Shown here: positions 6,942 to 13,455 of the stretch, piece by piece | Layout of the letters: each line of letters begins with the position of its first letter | How positions within the stretch are numbered: the stretch's first letter is position 1 | Source of the DNA: Corynebacterium sp. UBA2622 | GTDB taxonomy: Bacteria; Actinomycetota; Actinomycetes; Mycobacteriales; Mycobacteriaceae | Assembly (NCBI RefSeq): GCF_002339505.1 | Contig: NZ_DDJO01000009.1 | Span: 212,416 to 276,415 of the forward strand | Direction of reading: 5' to 3' | DNA: 64,000 nt | Translations under genes and position numbers: made by a program | Notes under the pieces: generated by a model | Told to the model about the DNA's origin: nothing | Databases searched by the model: none | What the model saw: only the letters and a program-made list of their open reading frames with translations

Positions 6942-8954
6942 CTACGGGAGGGTCCAGTGTGCCTTCCTATCTCTAGATTCCTTCTTAACGCTGAGGTCTT
7001 TAGCCGCCTTTTCCACAGAGCTTTCGCTATAAGCCCCTTTAGCGTCGGCAATAACCTGTTCTTTCGCCGCACCGGGGTTCGCATTTAGGTAGCGGCGTAA
7101 CCATGATTTCGCGGTTTCGGCTTCACCTGTGTCGATCTTTCGGTTACGGTTCGCGATCTCCCCGGCGGTAGTTGTTGTGGTGTCGCCAAGAACAAATCGC
7201 GGCATTTTTTTGACCTTGCCGTCTTCCGCTTCTACCTCACCGTTTTCCAGCGTGTACGAGTAGGACGGCATGAGTGGGCCGACATTATTCTTGCCTTGTG
7301 ATATGACGCGCTCGCCAGTTTCAACGTCACACGCGGTAGCAAAAACGGACCGGGCTACTTCCCCATACGCAGAAGAACCAGTAATACCGGACACAAAGTC
7401 GCTACCCGCGCTCTTTTTCTGGTGAACGATAGCGATAACAACCCCGTCTATTTCCGCTGCCAGCCGGGACCACGGCTGTAGCGCTTCGCGGGTTTCAGTG
7501 TTCTTATTCGTGTCCGAGCCGGACATGTACGAAGTCAGCGGATCGACAAACACCGTGCGAATATCCTTGGACTTGCACTCCGCAATAATCTTGTCCATGT
7601 CCCGGCGCGGGTTGATTGTATCCGCATTCAAAACATGTACACGAGCCATTTCAGCGTTATGAACCGCGAACGACGGCGTGACCGAGTGATCGAGAGACTC
7701 TTCGGCGTGGAAGTACAAAACGTTATGCGGTACGCCTTCCCACGAGCCTTTTAGTGTGCCCTTGGTGATTTGCGAACCTAGCCACCGGCAAAATGTGGAC
7801 TTACCATCTCCACCTTTTCCTGTGACGATCGTCAGGCCGCCGATTGCAATTCCGCCCATGTCATCATCGCCCCAAACCCATTCAGCGGAGTGGATAGGCG
7901 CGTTTTCTAGGGTCTTGAAAAGACCACCTGTGGTTTCGTGGTCCGGGTCCGTAGCCGGTTCATCGTGCGACTTGAAGTAGCGCGAGATTACCTCTTCCGG
8001 CATCGCCAACGCCTCCGGGTTGGAAAACAGACCTAACTCCTTTTCCAGTTCAAGCCAATTGGTGTCAGGCTGTTGACCACAGTCAATTTCCCCCTTAATC
8101 TTGCTAACAGCGTCAACGACCGAGGCGTAAAATTCTTTCTCTCGGATTTCATCACCTGTCTTGGTTAGCGCTGCGACAAACTGTTTACGGATCACCTCAA
8201 GCGTGTTTGCCGCGCCGGGCTGGCCTAGGTTCACCGCGTTATTCACGGTCGAAAAGACTGCCGCGTGCATACTGTCGTGTCGTTTGGCGCTGTCGATCTC
8301 CACCTCTCCGGCTTCACCGGGCAACACGCGGCCTTCAAGCCATTTAATAGCCGATTTGTAGTCGGGGACCTCCGCCTTTGGCGTTGCCCCCCGAGCCGGA
8401 CCCTTAGTGAGAAAATCAACCCACCTATCCGGCAGAGCTGGCAGGTCAGCCACCTTCGGCGGGGTAGACATCTCCTCATCCTGCGTGTCGTACCACTTGT
8501 AAGCATCGCCGTTGAAGGTTGACGGTGCCGCCACGGCATAGCGGTGGTGGGGTTGCAGGATGTCAATACCGCCCCCGAGTTGCTTGAACTCCACGCCCTT
8601 CGGAACCTGAAAAAACAGGTGGCGGCTTTTGCTCCGCGCCCCGTGGCGTGTGTTGTAGAACGTCGGGGGCAATGCCCCGTATTCGATTTCTAGGCTTTCC
8701 CGGGTTTTCGCGCCGGATTTGTTGGCGTAGTTGTCGATATCTAGCCCGATAACCCCGTCCGGTATACGCAACCCAACGTTTGCGTTGTCCACCGGATTCT
8801 TCCACAATTCTTTTAAAAAATCGTTGTCTTTACGGTTGCGTCCGGTCACTTCACCAGCGGGCGGGAACTTCTTCCCCGCCGGGAGCGGAAAAGGAGCCCA
8901 GCCGCATTCAAAATAGCTGTCTACCCAGTCTTCGAGTGTGGTAATCTTAGTCAT
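6942..8954 (-). CDS. Primase-polymerase / RecA-like helicase replication protein
   Basis: A 670-residue fusion. The N-terminal half is a bifunctional DNA primase/polymerase (AEP prim-pol) domain with the metal-binding LDIDNY (71-76), SRHLFF (110-115) and GIDILQ (129-134) motifs and YAVAAPS. The second half is a RepA/DnaB-type hexameric helicase with Walker A GKGGDGKST (379-387), Walker B VFVDPLTSY (about 468-476) and a conserved IVHQKKS segment. The C-terminal about 60 residues look like a winged helix. AGAGGA precedes the ATG. This architecture is known from replication modules of actinomycete integrative elements and phage satellites. The iteron cluster downstream is its likely target. Active-site residues appear intact. 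Confidence 0.88.
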   Translation of the reverse strand: MTKITTLEDWVDSYFECGWAPFPLPAGKKFPPAGEVTGRNRKDNDFLKELWKNPVDNANVGLRIPDGVIGLDIDNYANKSGAKTRESLEIEYGALPPTFYNTRHGARSKSRHLFFQVPKGVEFKQLGGGIDILQPHHRYAVAAPSTFNGDAYKWYDTQDEEMSTPPKVADLPALPDRWVDFLTKGPARGATPKAEVPDYKSAIKWLEGRVLPGEAGEVEIDSAKRHDSMHAAVFSTVNNAVNLGQPGAANTLEVIRKQFVAALTKTGDEIREKEFYASVVDAVSKIKGEIDCGQQPDTNWLELEKELGLFSNPEALAMPEEVISRYFKSHDEPATDPDHETTGGLFKTLENAPIHSAEWVWGDDDMGGIAIGGLTIVTGKGGDGKSTFCRWLGSQITKGTLKGSWEGVPHNVLYFHAEESLDHSVTPSFAVHNAEMARVHVLNADTINPRRDMDKIIAECKSKDIRTVFVDPLTSYMSGSDTNKNTETREALQPWSRLAAEIDGVVIAIVHQKKSAGSDFVSGITGSSAYGEVARSVFATACDVETGERVISQGKNNVGPLMPSYSYTLENGEVEAEDGKVKKMPRFVLGDTTTTTAGEIANRNRKIDTGEAETAKSWLRRYLNANPGAAKEQVIADAKGAYSESSVEKAAKDLSVKKESRDRKAHWTLP

Positions 8955-9031
8955 GTAATCCTCTTTCCAGCCGGGGTGTTTCCGGCTTGAATCGTTCGAT
9001 AGTTCTTAAGTACGAGCTAACACCCGTGCTG

Positions 9032-9073
9032 ACACAAAACCCCGGCTTGGTCACCCGGGGTTTTGTGTTTTTT
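9032..9073 (+). terminator. Strong hairpin with T-run inside island
   Basis: Arms ACACAAAACCCCGG and CCGGGGTTTTGTGT with a short loop, followed by six T on the + strand. It separates the primase-helicase gene from the 239-residue gene. The T-run favours termination of rightward transcription; read leftwards it could still attenuate. Confidence 0.7.
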
Positions 9074-9087
9074 CGGGCCTGTGTGCC

Positions 9088-9116
9088 CCGTAGACGGCTT
9101 TGTAGCCGGTCTACGG
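9088..9116. repeat. Inverted repeat next to terminator
   Basis: CCGTAGAC/GTCTACGG with an inner GGCT/AGCC forms a 12-bp stem with one bulged G. It lies between the end of the 239-residue gene and the terminator hairpin; it may be a second terminator element for leftward transcripts or a protein site. Confidence 0.5.
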
Positions 9117-9164
9117 GTATCGGGCCCACATTGCAGGTTTCAACCGCTTATACGGCCACGTTTT

Positions 9165-9884
9165 TCACCACAGATCGCGGTATTCTTTCGGCGCTGTGAA
9201 TGTGAACGGGCCGACCTCGTAGACGTTGTTACTGGTTTCCACGGTCCAACCTTTCGCACAGACGGTCCTAACGGCCCCCGCTGCACCTTGCACAGCCGAG
9301 CGTCCCGTTTGGTTTATCGAAAAATGCAGCGAACCGTCCGCCTGCAAATTCCCCTTACGCACCCAGTCAGTGTTGGAGGTTCTAGCGTCACGTTCCAACG
9401 CTTCGTAGATATCCGCCGGGGGCTTTGTGTACAACGGCGGGATTACCACAACACCTACTGCGTAGCCGCGCATATCCCCTACATCGTCCACGCGCCAGCC
9501 AGCGGTCCGCAATTGCGCCACGTCTTCGAAGAACCGGGGGTTGTTCTCCGGTAGCCGCACGGCGATCTCCCGACCAGACACTTCGGCGGTTTGCCAGTGC
9601 GTCGAATGCGACGGGCCGAGCACAACCGTAAGACGTTCCCACGGTGTCAACGTGTCATCGTCTGCGATTTCAGGGACGTACGGCAACCGGTACAGCCGTC
9701 GAAGACCTTCCAGCGACATGGAACAACCGGCGGCTTTAAGTCTTAGGTGATCCCCTCGGAACACCGCCGCATCACGGGTCGCGGAATGCGGTGGCATCAC
9801 AAGTACCCCGTCGGGGGTTTCGACAGCCGAATCCCACACCTCAGCGCGGTCCGGGCCCAGAATCTCAAGAATCTGATCCAGCAT
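9165..9884 (-). CDS. Unknown island protein with internal repeats
   Basis: A 239-residue acidic protein that I do not recognise. Two segments align with each other: residues about 8-55 (LGPDRAEVWDSA ... LVMPPH ... LRLKAAG) and about 90-135 (LGPSHSTHWQTA ... AVRLPEN ... LRTAGWRV). A third, weaker copy may be at the C-terminus (SLHFSIN ... VCAKGWTV). No signal peptide, transmembrane segment or catalytic motif is evident. Its ATG overlaps the stop of the upstream 59-residue HTH gene (TAATG), so the two are probably translated together and may act together. Its place just before the replication gene suggests a replication or regulation accessory, which is inference. Confidence 0.6.
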   Translation of the reverse strand: MLDQILEILGPDRAEVWDSAVETPDGVLVMPPHSATRDAAVFRGDHLRLKAAGCSMSLEGLRRLYRLPYVPEIADDDTLTPWERLTVVLGPSHSTHWQTAEVSGREIAVRLPENNPRFFEDVAQLRTAGWRVDDVGDMRGYAVGVVVIPPLYTKPPADIYEALERDARTSNTDWVRKGNLQADGSLHFSINQTGRSAVQGAAGAVRTVCAKGWTVETSNNVYEVGPFTFTAPKEYRDLW

Positions 9885-10063
9885 TACGCCACCGCCTTAG
9901 CATCGGCCCATGCCATAACCGCCGAGAGCTTGTAGCGGATTACCCGGGAGGACAAAGCCAGATACTCCGGCCCGTACCCTTCCGCTCGCCAATTTTCGAG
10001 TGTTTTAGGCTTCACGCCGAGCACCCCGGCTGCCTGCGTAGTCGTTAAAATTTGTTCAACCAT
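9884..10063 (-). CDS. 59-residue HTH protein, AlpA/Xis-like
   Basis: A short gene read leftwards from an ATG at 10063 with AGGAAGG upstream. The product has a helix-turn-helix TTTQAAGVLGVKPKTLENW (residues 7-25) followed by the WRAEGYGPEY turn and VIRYKLSAVMAWAD, the pattern of the HTH_17/AlpA-type DNA-binding fold used by excisionases and small activators. Its stop overlaps the start of the next gene (TAATG). A perfect 9-bp dyad overlapping a TATACT box lies just upstream (10100-10123), so it is likely the first gene of its transcript and may bind that site. Confidence 0.75.
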   Translation of the reverse strand: MVEQILTTTQAAGVLGVKPKTLENWRAEGYGPEYLALSSRVIRYKLSAVMAWADAKAVA

Positions 10064-10099
10064 GTGTTTCCTTCCTATTAGTTGTTTGACGATGATTAG

Positions 10100-10123
10100 C
10101 TACTGTGAAGTATATCACAGTAG
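10100..10123 (-). promoter_or_regulatory. Operator dyad over a -10 box
   Basis: CTACTGTGA-AGTATA-TCACAGTAG: perfect 9-bp arms around a 6-base centre. On the leftward strand the centre reads TATACT, a consensus-like -10 element, 37 bases upstream of the 59-residue HTH gene. Just upstream are two tandem GGGGTAAACC copies (10124-10143 region). A repressor bound here would occlude the promoter of the HTH, 239-residue and perhaps replication genes. Confidence 0.65.
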
Positions 10124-10136
10124 GTTTACCCCCGGT

Positions 10137-10367
10137 TTACCCCTTTTTTGTAAGTGACCCCATTGGAATAAGTGCTTGGTCCACTTCGGATAGTTTGAGC
10201 CGGATTGCACCGGAACGCTCCCCGCCCACCCGGCGCGCGGGAATCTTCTTCTCGGTAATGAACCGCCGTACCGTTTTTGCGCTCACGCCGAGATAATCAG
10301 CACATTCTTGCAAGCTCACGTACGGCTCTGTAGGGGCAGCGGGGACGGCAAAAGCCTTGGTAGGCAT
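10137..10367 (-). CDS. Excisionase-like HTH protein of the island
   Basis: A 76-residue basic protein with SLQECADYLGVSAKTVRRFI (18-37) followed by a wing-like IPARRVGGERSGAIRLKLSEVDQ, the helix-turn-helix plus wing typical of MerR-like HTH_17 excisionases. GAAGGAG lies ahead of the ATG, but inside a predicted leader hairpin (10353-10405). It is third in line after the integrase and the 108-residue gene, as expected for an Xis. It could also be a transcriptional regulator of the replication module; the two roles are often combined in this fold. Confidence 0.75.
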   Translation of the reverse strand: MPTKAFAVPAAPTEPYVSLQECADYLGVSAKTVRRFITEKKIPARRVGGERSGAIRLKLSEVDQALIPMGSLTKKG

Positions 10368-10405
10368 AGGTAACTCCTTCGAGTTAGCCGAGTCCCACCA
10401 AGGCT
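10353..10405 (-). promoter_or_regulatory. Leader hairpin enclosing ribosome site of the Xis-like gene
   Basis: In the leftward transcript AGCCTTGGT (10405-10397) is complementary to ACCAAGGCT (10361-10353), which is made of codons 3-5 of the gene. Between them TAACTC and GAGTTA form an inner stem whose loop and 3' arm contain the GAAGGAG ribosome site. The structure would bring start codon and ribosome site into a folded domain. Possible translational control; it could also be a DNA site. Confidence 0.5.
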
Positions 10406-10477
10406 ATGGTTCCGCATGATTATGCCGAGGTCCGAATGTTTAGCGGATACTAAATTACCGAATCTGTACCGCTCTGT

Positions 10478-10804
10478 CTAGTCCCGTCTTTTTCCAGACA
10501 CCATTTCAAGCGTGAGCGGGGACATGTTGGAATACTTTTCCCGGTCAAGACGGGCACCGGGTGGGAGCGTTCTCACATCGTCTTGTGTGAGTGTGACGTG
10601 TCCTTGTGCTTTGTCCGTAAACGGCATGATCCCCGTTAGGTGCCTACACACCACTACCCCGGGTTCGTCGTGGTCGTAGAACACCCATTGGCCGCGCTCT
10701 TTGATTGCCTGCACCACGCCACGTTCTGGCAGCTTCACAATGTGGCCGAGGGTGCACCCGCGCGGGCACCGATAGGTCGTGAGCGCATACTTACCCATGT
10801 TCAC
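10478..10804 (-). CDS. Unknown 108-residue island protein
   Basis: Starts at a GTG (10804) whose last bases overlap the TGA of the integrase gene, or at an ATG six bases later; either way it is coupled to the integrase. The product has RCPRGCTLGHIVKLPERG, with a CxxxC pair, then a segment WVFYDHDEPGVVVCRH and a basic C-terminus GKRRD. No family was recognised. The cysteines could bind a metal. Being co-transcribed with the integrase, it may modulate recombination, but nothing in the sequence proves this. Confidence 0.6.
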   Translation of the reverse strand: MNMGKYALTTYRCPRGCTLGHIVKLPERGVVQAIKERGQWVFYDHDEPGVVVCRHLTGIMPFTDKAQGHVTLTQDDVRTLPPGARLDREKYSNMSPLTLEMVSGKRRD

Positions 10805-11967
10805 AAGCGAATCGCCTTCCCGGCTTCGGCCATAACCGCGCTTACCCGGTCCGGGCGCACCTGCGCATAGATCTCTAGCACGGTCGTTAAATCCGAATCG
10901 CCAATAATCGCCCCCACGGTCGACGGCTCAACGCCCTGTTCGAGCAGCGTAGTGGTGATATAGCGGCGACCTGCGTGGGGGTTTGCACGCTTGGTGATCC
11001 CGGCGCGCTCGGCCATTGCATTTACCGTTGAGCGATACGAGGTGTCCATAACCGGGGAACCGCCCTTAGTCGTAGTGAGAAGATCGTCTGGCCCAGGCTT
11101 ATAGCGGTCCAGGTGCGCCAAAACGTCAGGCCAAAAAGCTTCAAACACCGGCACGGTGCGCACACCGGCGGCTGTCTTGGTGGTCCCCATGCTCACCATT
11201 TTGCCGTCGATCCGCTGCAAGTTGTCTTCCACCCGCACAGCCACCGCTGTAACCGCCCCGTCGCTGTCACGCTCTATAAGCACGTTGCGGCCTTTGAGCG
11301 CCAGCGCCTCCCCGATCCTTAAGCCGTGAAAGTAAACAAGCGCGGTTATCACCCTGTAACGCTCGCTCGCCGCCTTGTACAACGCCGTCAACTCTTCGGT
11401 TGTCAACAGATCTTTGTCGTAGGTGGGTTTTACCCGGCGTTTAGCCGCCTTCACGCCGATAGGGTTAGCAGGTAGCACCTCATCGTCTACGAGGTCTGCG
11501 AACGCTGAGCGCAGGGCTTGGTACGCCTTACGGTTCATTTCGCTGCTGTTAGGCCACCGGGTGGTGATCGCTTCCCACCATTGGCGTGCGTCCTTTGCGG
11601 TGACCAAATGCACGGGCATGTCCGCGAGATCTCCCGGCACACCTTCCCCGGTGATCCTGCGCTCTACACGGTCACGGTATTTCGCCATCGTTGACGGCTT
11701 GCATTCCCGCGCTTTTTCCGTGAGCCAGCGGTTCATGTGCACACGCACGGTTAAATCGTTCTGCGCTTGCGCGTCGGCCTCGGCTTTTTCGCGGTGCTCC
11801 GGCGGGGTCCACTCCCCGAATTCGATTAACCGGTGCTCGCTATCTAGCCAAAATTGCGCGTCGCTCTTCAGCGCGTACGTCTCCGGAGCTTTGTAAGTCA
11901 CCCCTTTGTGTGTGTAGCGGGCCTGCCAGCGCCGAGATTTCAGTTGTCGCAAGTTGCCGAATGCCAT
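10801..11967 (-). CDS. Tyrosine-type site-specific integrase
   Basis: A 388-residue phage-type integrase. The N-terminal 30 residues (SRRWQARYTHKGVTYKAPET) look like the AP2/arm-binding domain, followed by a core-binding SAM-like domain (about 70-165) and the catalytic domain. Catalytic residues are visible: Arg in HGLRIGEAL (Arg217), Lys in the TKTAAGVRTVPV turn, His-x-x-Arg in PHAGRRY and the nucleophile Tyr in LEIYAQV. The ATG at 11967 is chosen because AAAGGA precedes it; the frame is open further upstream to 12048. The gene lies beside the intact tRNA-Val and reads away from it. TGTGCCA sites overlap its start region, suggesting autoregulation. Confidence 0.93.
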   Translation of the reverse strand: MAFGNLRQLKSRRWQARYTHKGVTYKAPETYALKSDAQFWLDSEHRLIEFGEWTPPEHREKAEADAQAQNDLTVRVHMNRWLTEKARECKPSTMAKYRDRVERRITGEGVPGDLADMPVHLVTAKDARQWWEAITTRWPNSSEMNRKAYQALRSAFADLVDDEVLPANPIGVKAAKRRVKPTYDKDLLTTEELTALYKAASERYRVITALVYFHGLRIGEALALKGRNVLIERDSDGAVTAVAVRVEDNLQRIDGKMVSMGTTKTAAGVRTVPVFEAFWPDVLAHLDRYKPGPDDLLTTTKGGSPVMDTSYRSTVNAMAERAGITKRANPHAGRRYITTTLLEQGVEPSTVGAIIGDSDLTTVLEIYAQVRPDRVSAVMAEAGKAIRL

Positions 11968-12012
11968 GTGCCAGATCCTTTGTGCCATATTCCGTGCCAG
12001 ATATGTGGCACA
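11967..12012. repeat. Right integrase arm-type sites
   Basis: TGTGCCA at 11967 and 11981, CGTGCCA at 11993, and an inverted copy (TGGCACA) at 12006-12012. The 23 bases 11981-12003 repeat 5623-5645 with one difference. They cover the ribosome site and start codon of the integrase gene. Confidence 0.65.
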
Positions 12013-12080
12013 AACCGGGTATTTCTGTCCCGTAGTGTCCATCTGCACACTCTACTGAAAAGGGTTCTGACATGCGAAAA

Positions 12081-12109
12081 CCCCCGCTAACCTTTCGGTT
12101 TAACGGGGG
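12081..12109 (-). terminator. Island-supplied terminator after tRNA-Val
   Basis: CCCCCG and CGGGGG with inner AACC/GGTT form a hairpin; on the leftward strand it is followed by TTTT. It lies 6 bases past the att repeat inside the island and would terminate the leftward tRNA-Val transcript, replacing the chromosomal terminator displaced to 5498-5531. Confidence 0.7.
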
Positions 12110-12114
12110 TGATT

Positions 12115-12130
12115 GTGGTCCTAGCTGGGT
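12115..12130. repeat. Right attachment repeat (attR)
   Basis: GTGGTCCTAGCTGGGT, identical to 5547-5562, covering the T-arm 3' strand and acceptor 3' strand of tRNA-Val. Confidence 0.85.
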
Positions 12131-12187
12131 TCGAACCAGCGACCTTTCCGGTGTGAACGGAACGCTCTTCCACTGAGCCATAGGACC
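12116..12187 (-). tRNA. tRNA-Val(CAC)
   Basis: 72 bases. Acceptor GGTCCTA pairs with TAGGACC; D-stem GCTC/GAGC; anticodon loop TTCACAC within TTCCG/CGGAA gives anticodon CAC (Val, GUG codons); T-arm has GGTTCGAACC. CCA is not encoded. Its 3' end is the integration target of the island. Confidence 0.93.
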
Positions 12188-12435
12188 GGTGCTGTGATGA
12201 GACTACACCGCGCCTCCACCGCCACACCAATCGGCAGGCAGAGCCCCGTTTTCGGGCGGGCCCACCCTCCTTAACCCGCACCCCGCCGCTGCGGCGTGGC
12301 GGGATGCACCGGCCCCCTTCACCGCGGGAGGTGCCGCGCACGCCCCTGACCTAAGGATTTGGCATCGGGGCCCCGCAAGGATAAGGTTTGTTCTCGCACA
12401 AAGCGCACGGTGGCAACACCGGCGGCGAGTGCAGT

Positions 12436-12508
12436 GCGGATGTAGCGCAGTTGGTAGCGCATCACCTTGCCAAGGTGAGGGTCGCGAGTTCGAGTCTCGT
12501 CATCCGCT
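12436..12508 (+). tRNA. tRNA-Gly(GCC), copy 1
   Basis: 73 bases; acceptor GCGGATG/CATCCGC, anticodon loop TTGCCAA between CACC and GGTG gives GCC (Gly), T-loop GTTCGAGTC. No full CCA in the DNA. Identical to the copy at 12641-12713. Confidence 0.93.
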
Positions 12509-12533
12509 CCGGGTTCCACGGAACCGGATCAAA

Positions 12534-12605
12534 GCGCGTTTAGCTCAGCGGGAGAGCGCTTCCCTGACACGGAAGAGGTCACTGGTTCAATCCCAGTATC
12601 GCGCA
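12534..12605 (+). tRNA. tRNA-Val(GAC)
   Basis: 72 bases; acceptor GCGCGTT pairs with ATCGCGC apart from one T-T mismatch; anticodon loop CTGACAC in CTTCC/GGAAG gives GAC (Val); T-loop GGTTCAATCC. It lies between two identical tRNA-Gly genes and is probably part of one transcript. Confidence 0.92.
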
Positions 12606-12640
12606 CAGAGGGTCACTCCCCTCCACAACCGAATAGCAGT

Positions 12641-12716
12641 GCGGATGTAGCGCAGTTGGTAGCGCATCACCTTGCCAAGGTGAGGGTCGCGAGTTCGAGT
12701 CTCGTCATCCGCTCCA
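12641..12716 (+). tRNA. tRNA-Gly(GCC), copy 2
   Basis: Identical to 12436-12508 over the tRNA body, and here CCA is encoded at 12714-12716. Anticodon GCC. It is the last tRNA before a strong terminator. Confidence 0.93.
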
Positions 12717-12722
12717 CGCAGA

Positions 12723-12759
12723 GTACAGCCCCGGGTTTCGCCGAAGTCCGGGGCTGTAC
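12723..12759 (+). terminator. Terminator of the tRNA cluster
   Basis: GTACAGCCCCGG and CCGGGGCTGTAC are perfect 12-bp arms around a 13-base loop, directly after the second tRNA-Gly, followed by CCTTT. The next gene starts only 10 bases further. Confidence 0.8.
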
Positions 12760-12768
12760 CCTTTCCGC

Positions 12769-13431
12769 ATGGATATCGCGAGCCTGATCGGGCCCACCCT
12801 CCCACCGCGGCACCCCGAGGTGCGCGCCATTATGGCTACCACCATGTTCGGGGCCTTCACGCGCGACGGCACATCGGGGCCCCTCGGCAACCGCACGGAT
12901 TCCGCCCTCCTCTCCGGCCTGCGCGACTGGGCCGGCTGCATCCTCGTCGGAGCCGAAACCGTCCGCCGCGAGGGCTACGGCCGATCTCCGACCCCACTTG
13001 CCGTCCTCTCCTCGTCGCTCAACCTCGATCCCGCGTCGGACCTGTTCGGCGGCAGCGTCACCGTCCTGTGCCCGGAGCGCGCGCTTCACGACGCCTCCTT
13101 GGCAGCCCGCCGTGACGCGCTCTCAGCCGCCGGTGCCCGCCTCGTCTCCGTGGGATCAGGTTCCGCGCCGGAGATCCTGGACGCGCTACGCCGGCTTGGG
13201 CACGCCCGCATCTCCTGCGAGGGCGGCCCCGGCGTTTATTCCTCCATGCTCGCGGCGGGGCTGGTGGACGTCGTGCATGTGACGGTGGACCCGTCCATCA
13301 GCGCCACGGACGGGAGCTGGGGCCTCGAGCTCGCGGGCGTAACCCCGTTCCACCACCGCTACCGCATCGAGGCGGCAGAGGTTGACGGCGGGGCCATGCT
13401 CTTCTGCCGCTACCGCAGGGTGCGACCGTAG
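12769..13431 (+). CDS. RibD C-terminal-domain reductase family protein
   Basis: A 220-residue stand-alone reductase domain of the RibD/dihydrofolate-reductase superfamily. The segment MATTMFGAFTRDGTSGPLG matches the substrate/NADPH pocket entry, LVGAETVRREGYG is the conserved cofactor-binding stretch, and SCEGGPGVYSSMLAAGLVD is the typical second Gly-rich motif. It lacks the deaminase half, so it is probably not a complete riboflavin enzyme. The same gene lies before the aftC-like gene in mycobacteria (I recall Rv2671). The ATG follows a tRNA terminator closely and the transcript may have little or no leader. Its substrate is unknown. Confidence 0.85.
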   Translation: MDIASLIGPTLPPRHPEVRAIMATTMFGAFTRDGTSGPLGNRTDSALLSGLRDWAGCILVGAETVRREGYGRSPTPLAVLSSSLNLDPASDLFGGSVTVLCPERALHDASLAARRDALSAAGARLVSVGSGSAPEILDALRRLGHARISCEGGPGVYSSMLAAGLVDVVHVTVDPSISATDGSWGLELAGVTPFHHRYRIEAAEVDGGAMLFCRYRRVRP

Positions 13432-13455
13432 GCGGCCGGCCCCGACGGTACGGTT

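Larger units (their letters stand above)
5547..12130. mobile_element. Small integrative element in tRNA-Val(CAC) 3' end
   Basis: About 6.6 kb bounded by a 16-bp direct repeat, GTGGTCCTAGCTGGGT, which is the last 15 bases of a tRNA-Val gene plus one. It has an integrase gene next to the intact tRNA, two Xis/AlpA-like HTH genes, a primase-polymerase/helicase gene, an iteron cluster, a zinc-ribbon gene and two genes of unknown function. Base composition is visibly poorer in G+C than the flanks. No FtsK/Tra, relaxase, terminase or capsid gene is seen, so it is neither a complete AICE nor a complete phage. It resembles actinomycete integrative elements with prim-pol replication genes, or a phage satellite, in reduced form. 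Confidence 0.88.
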
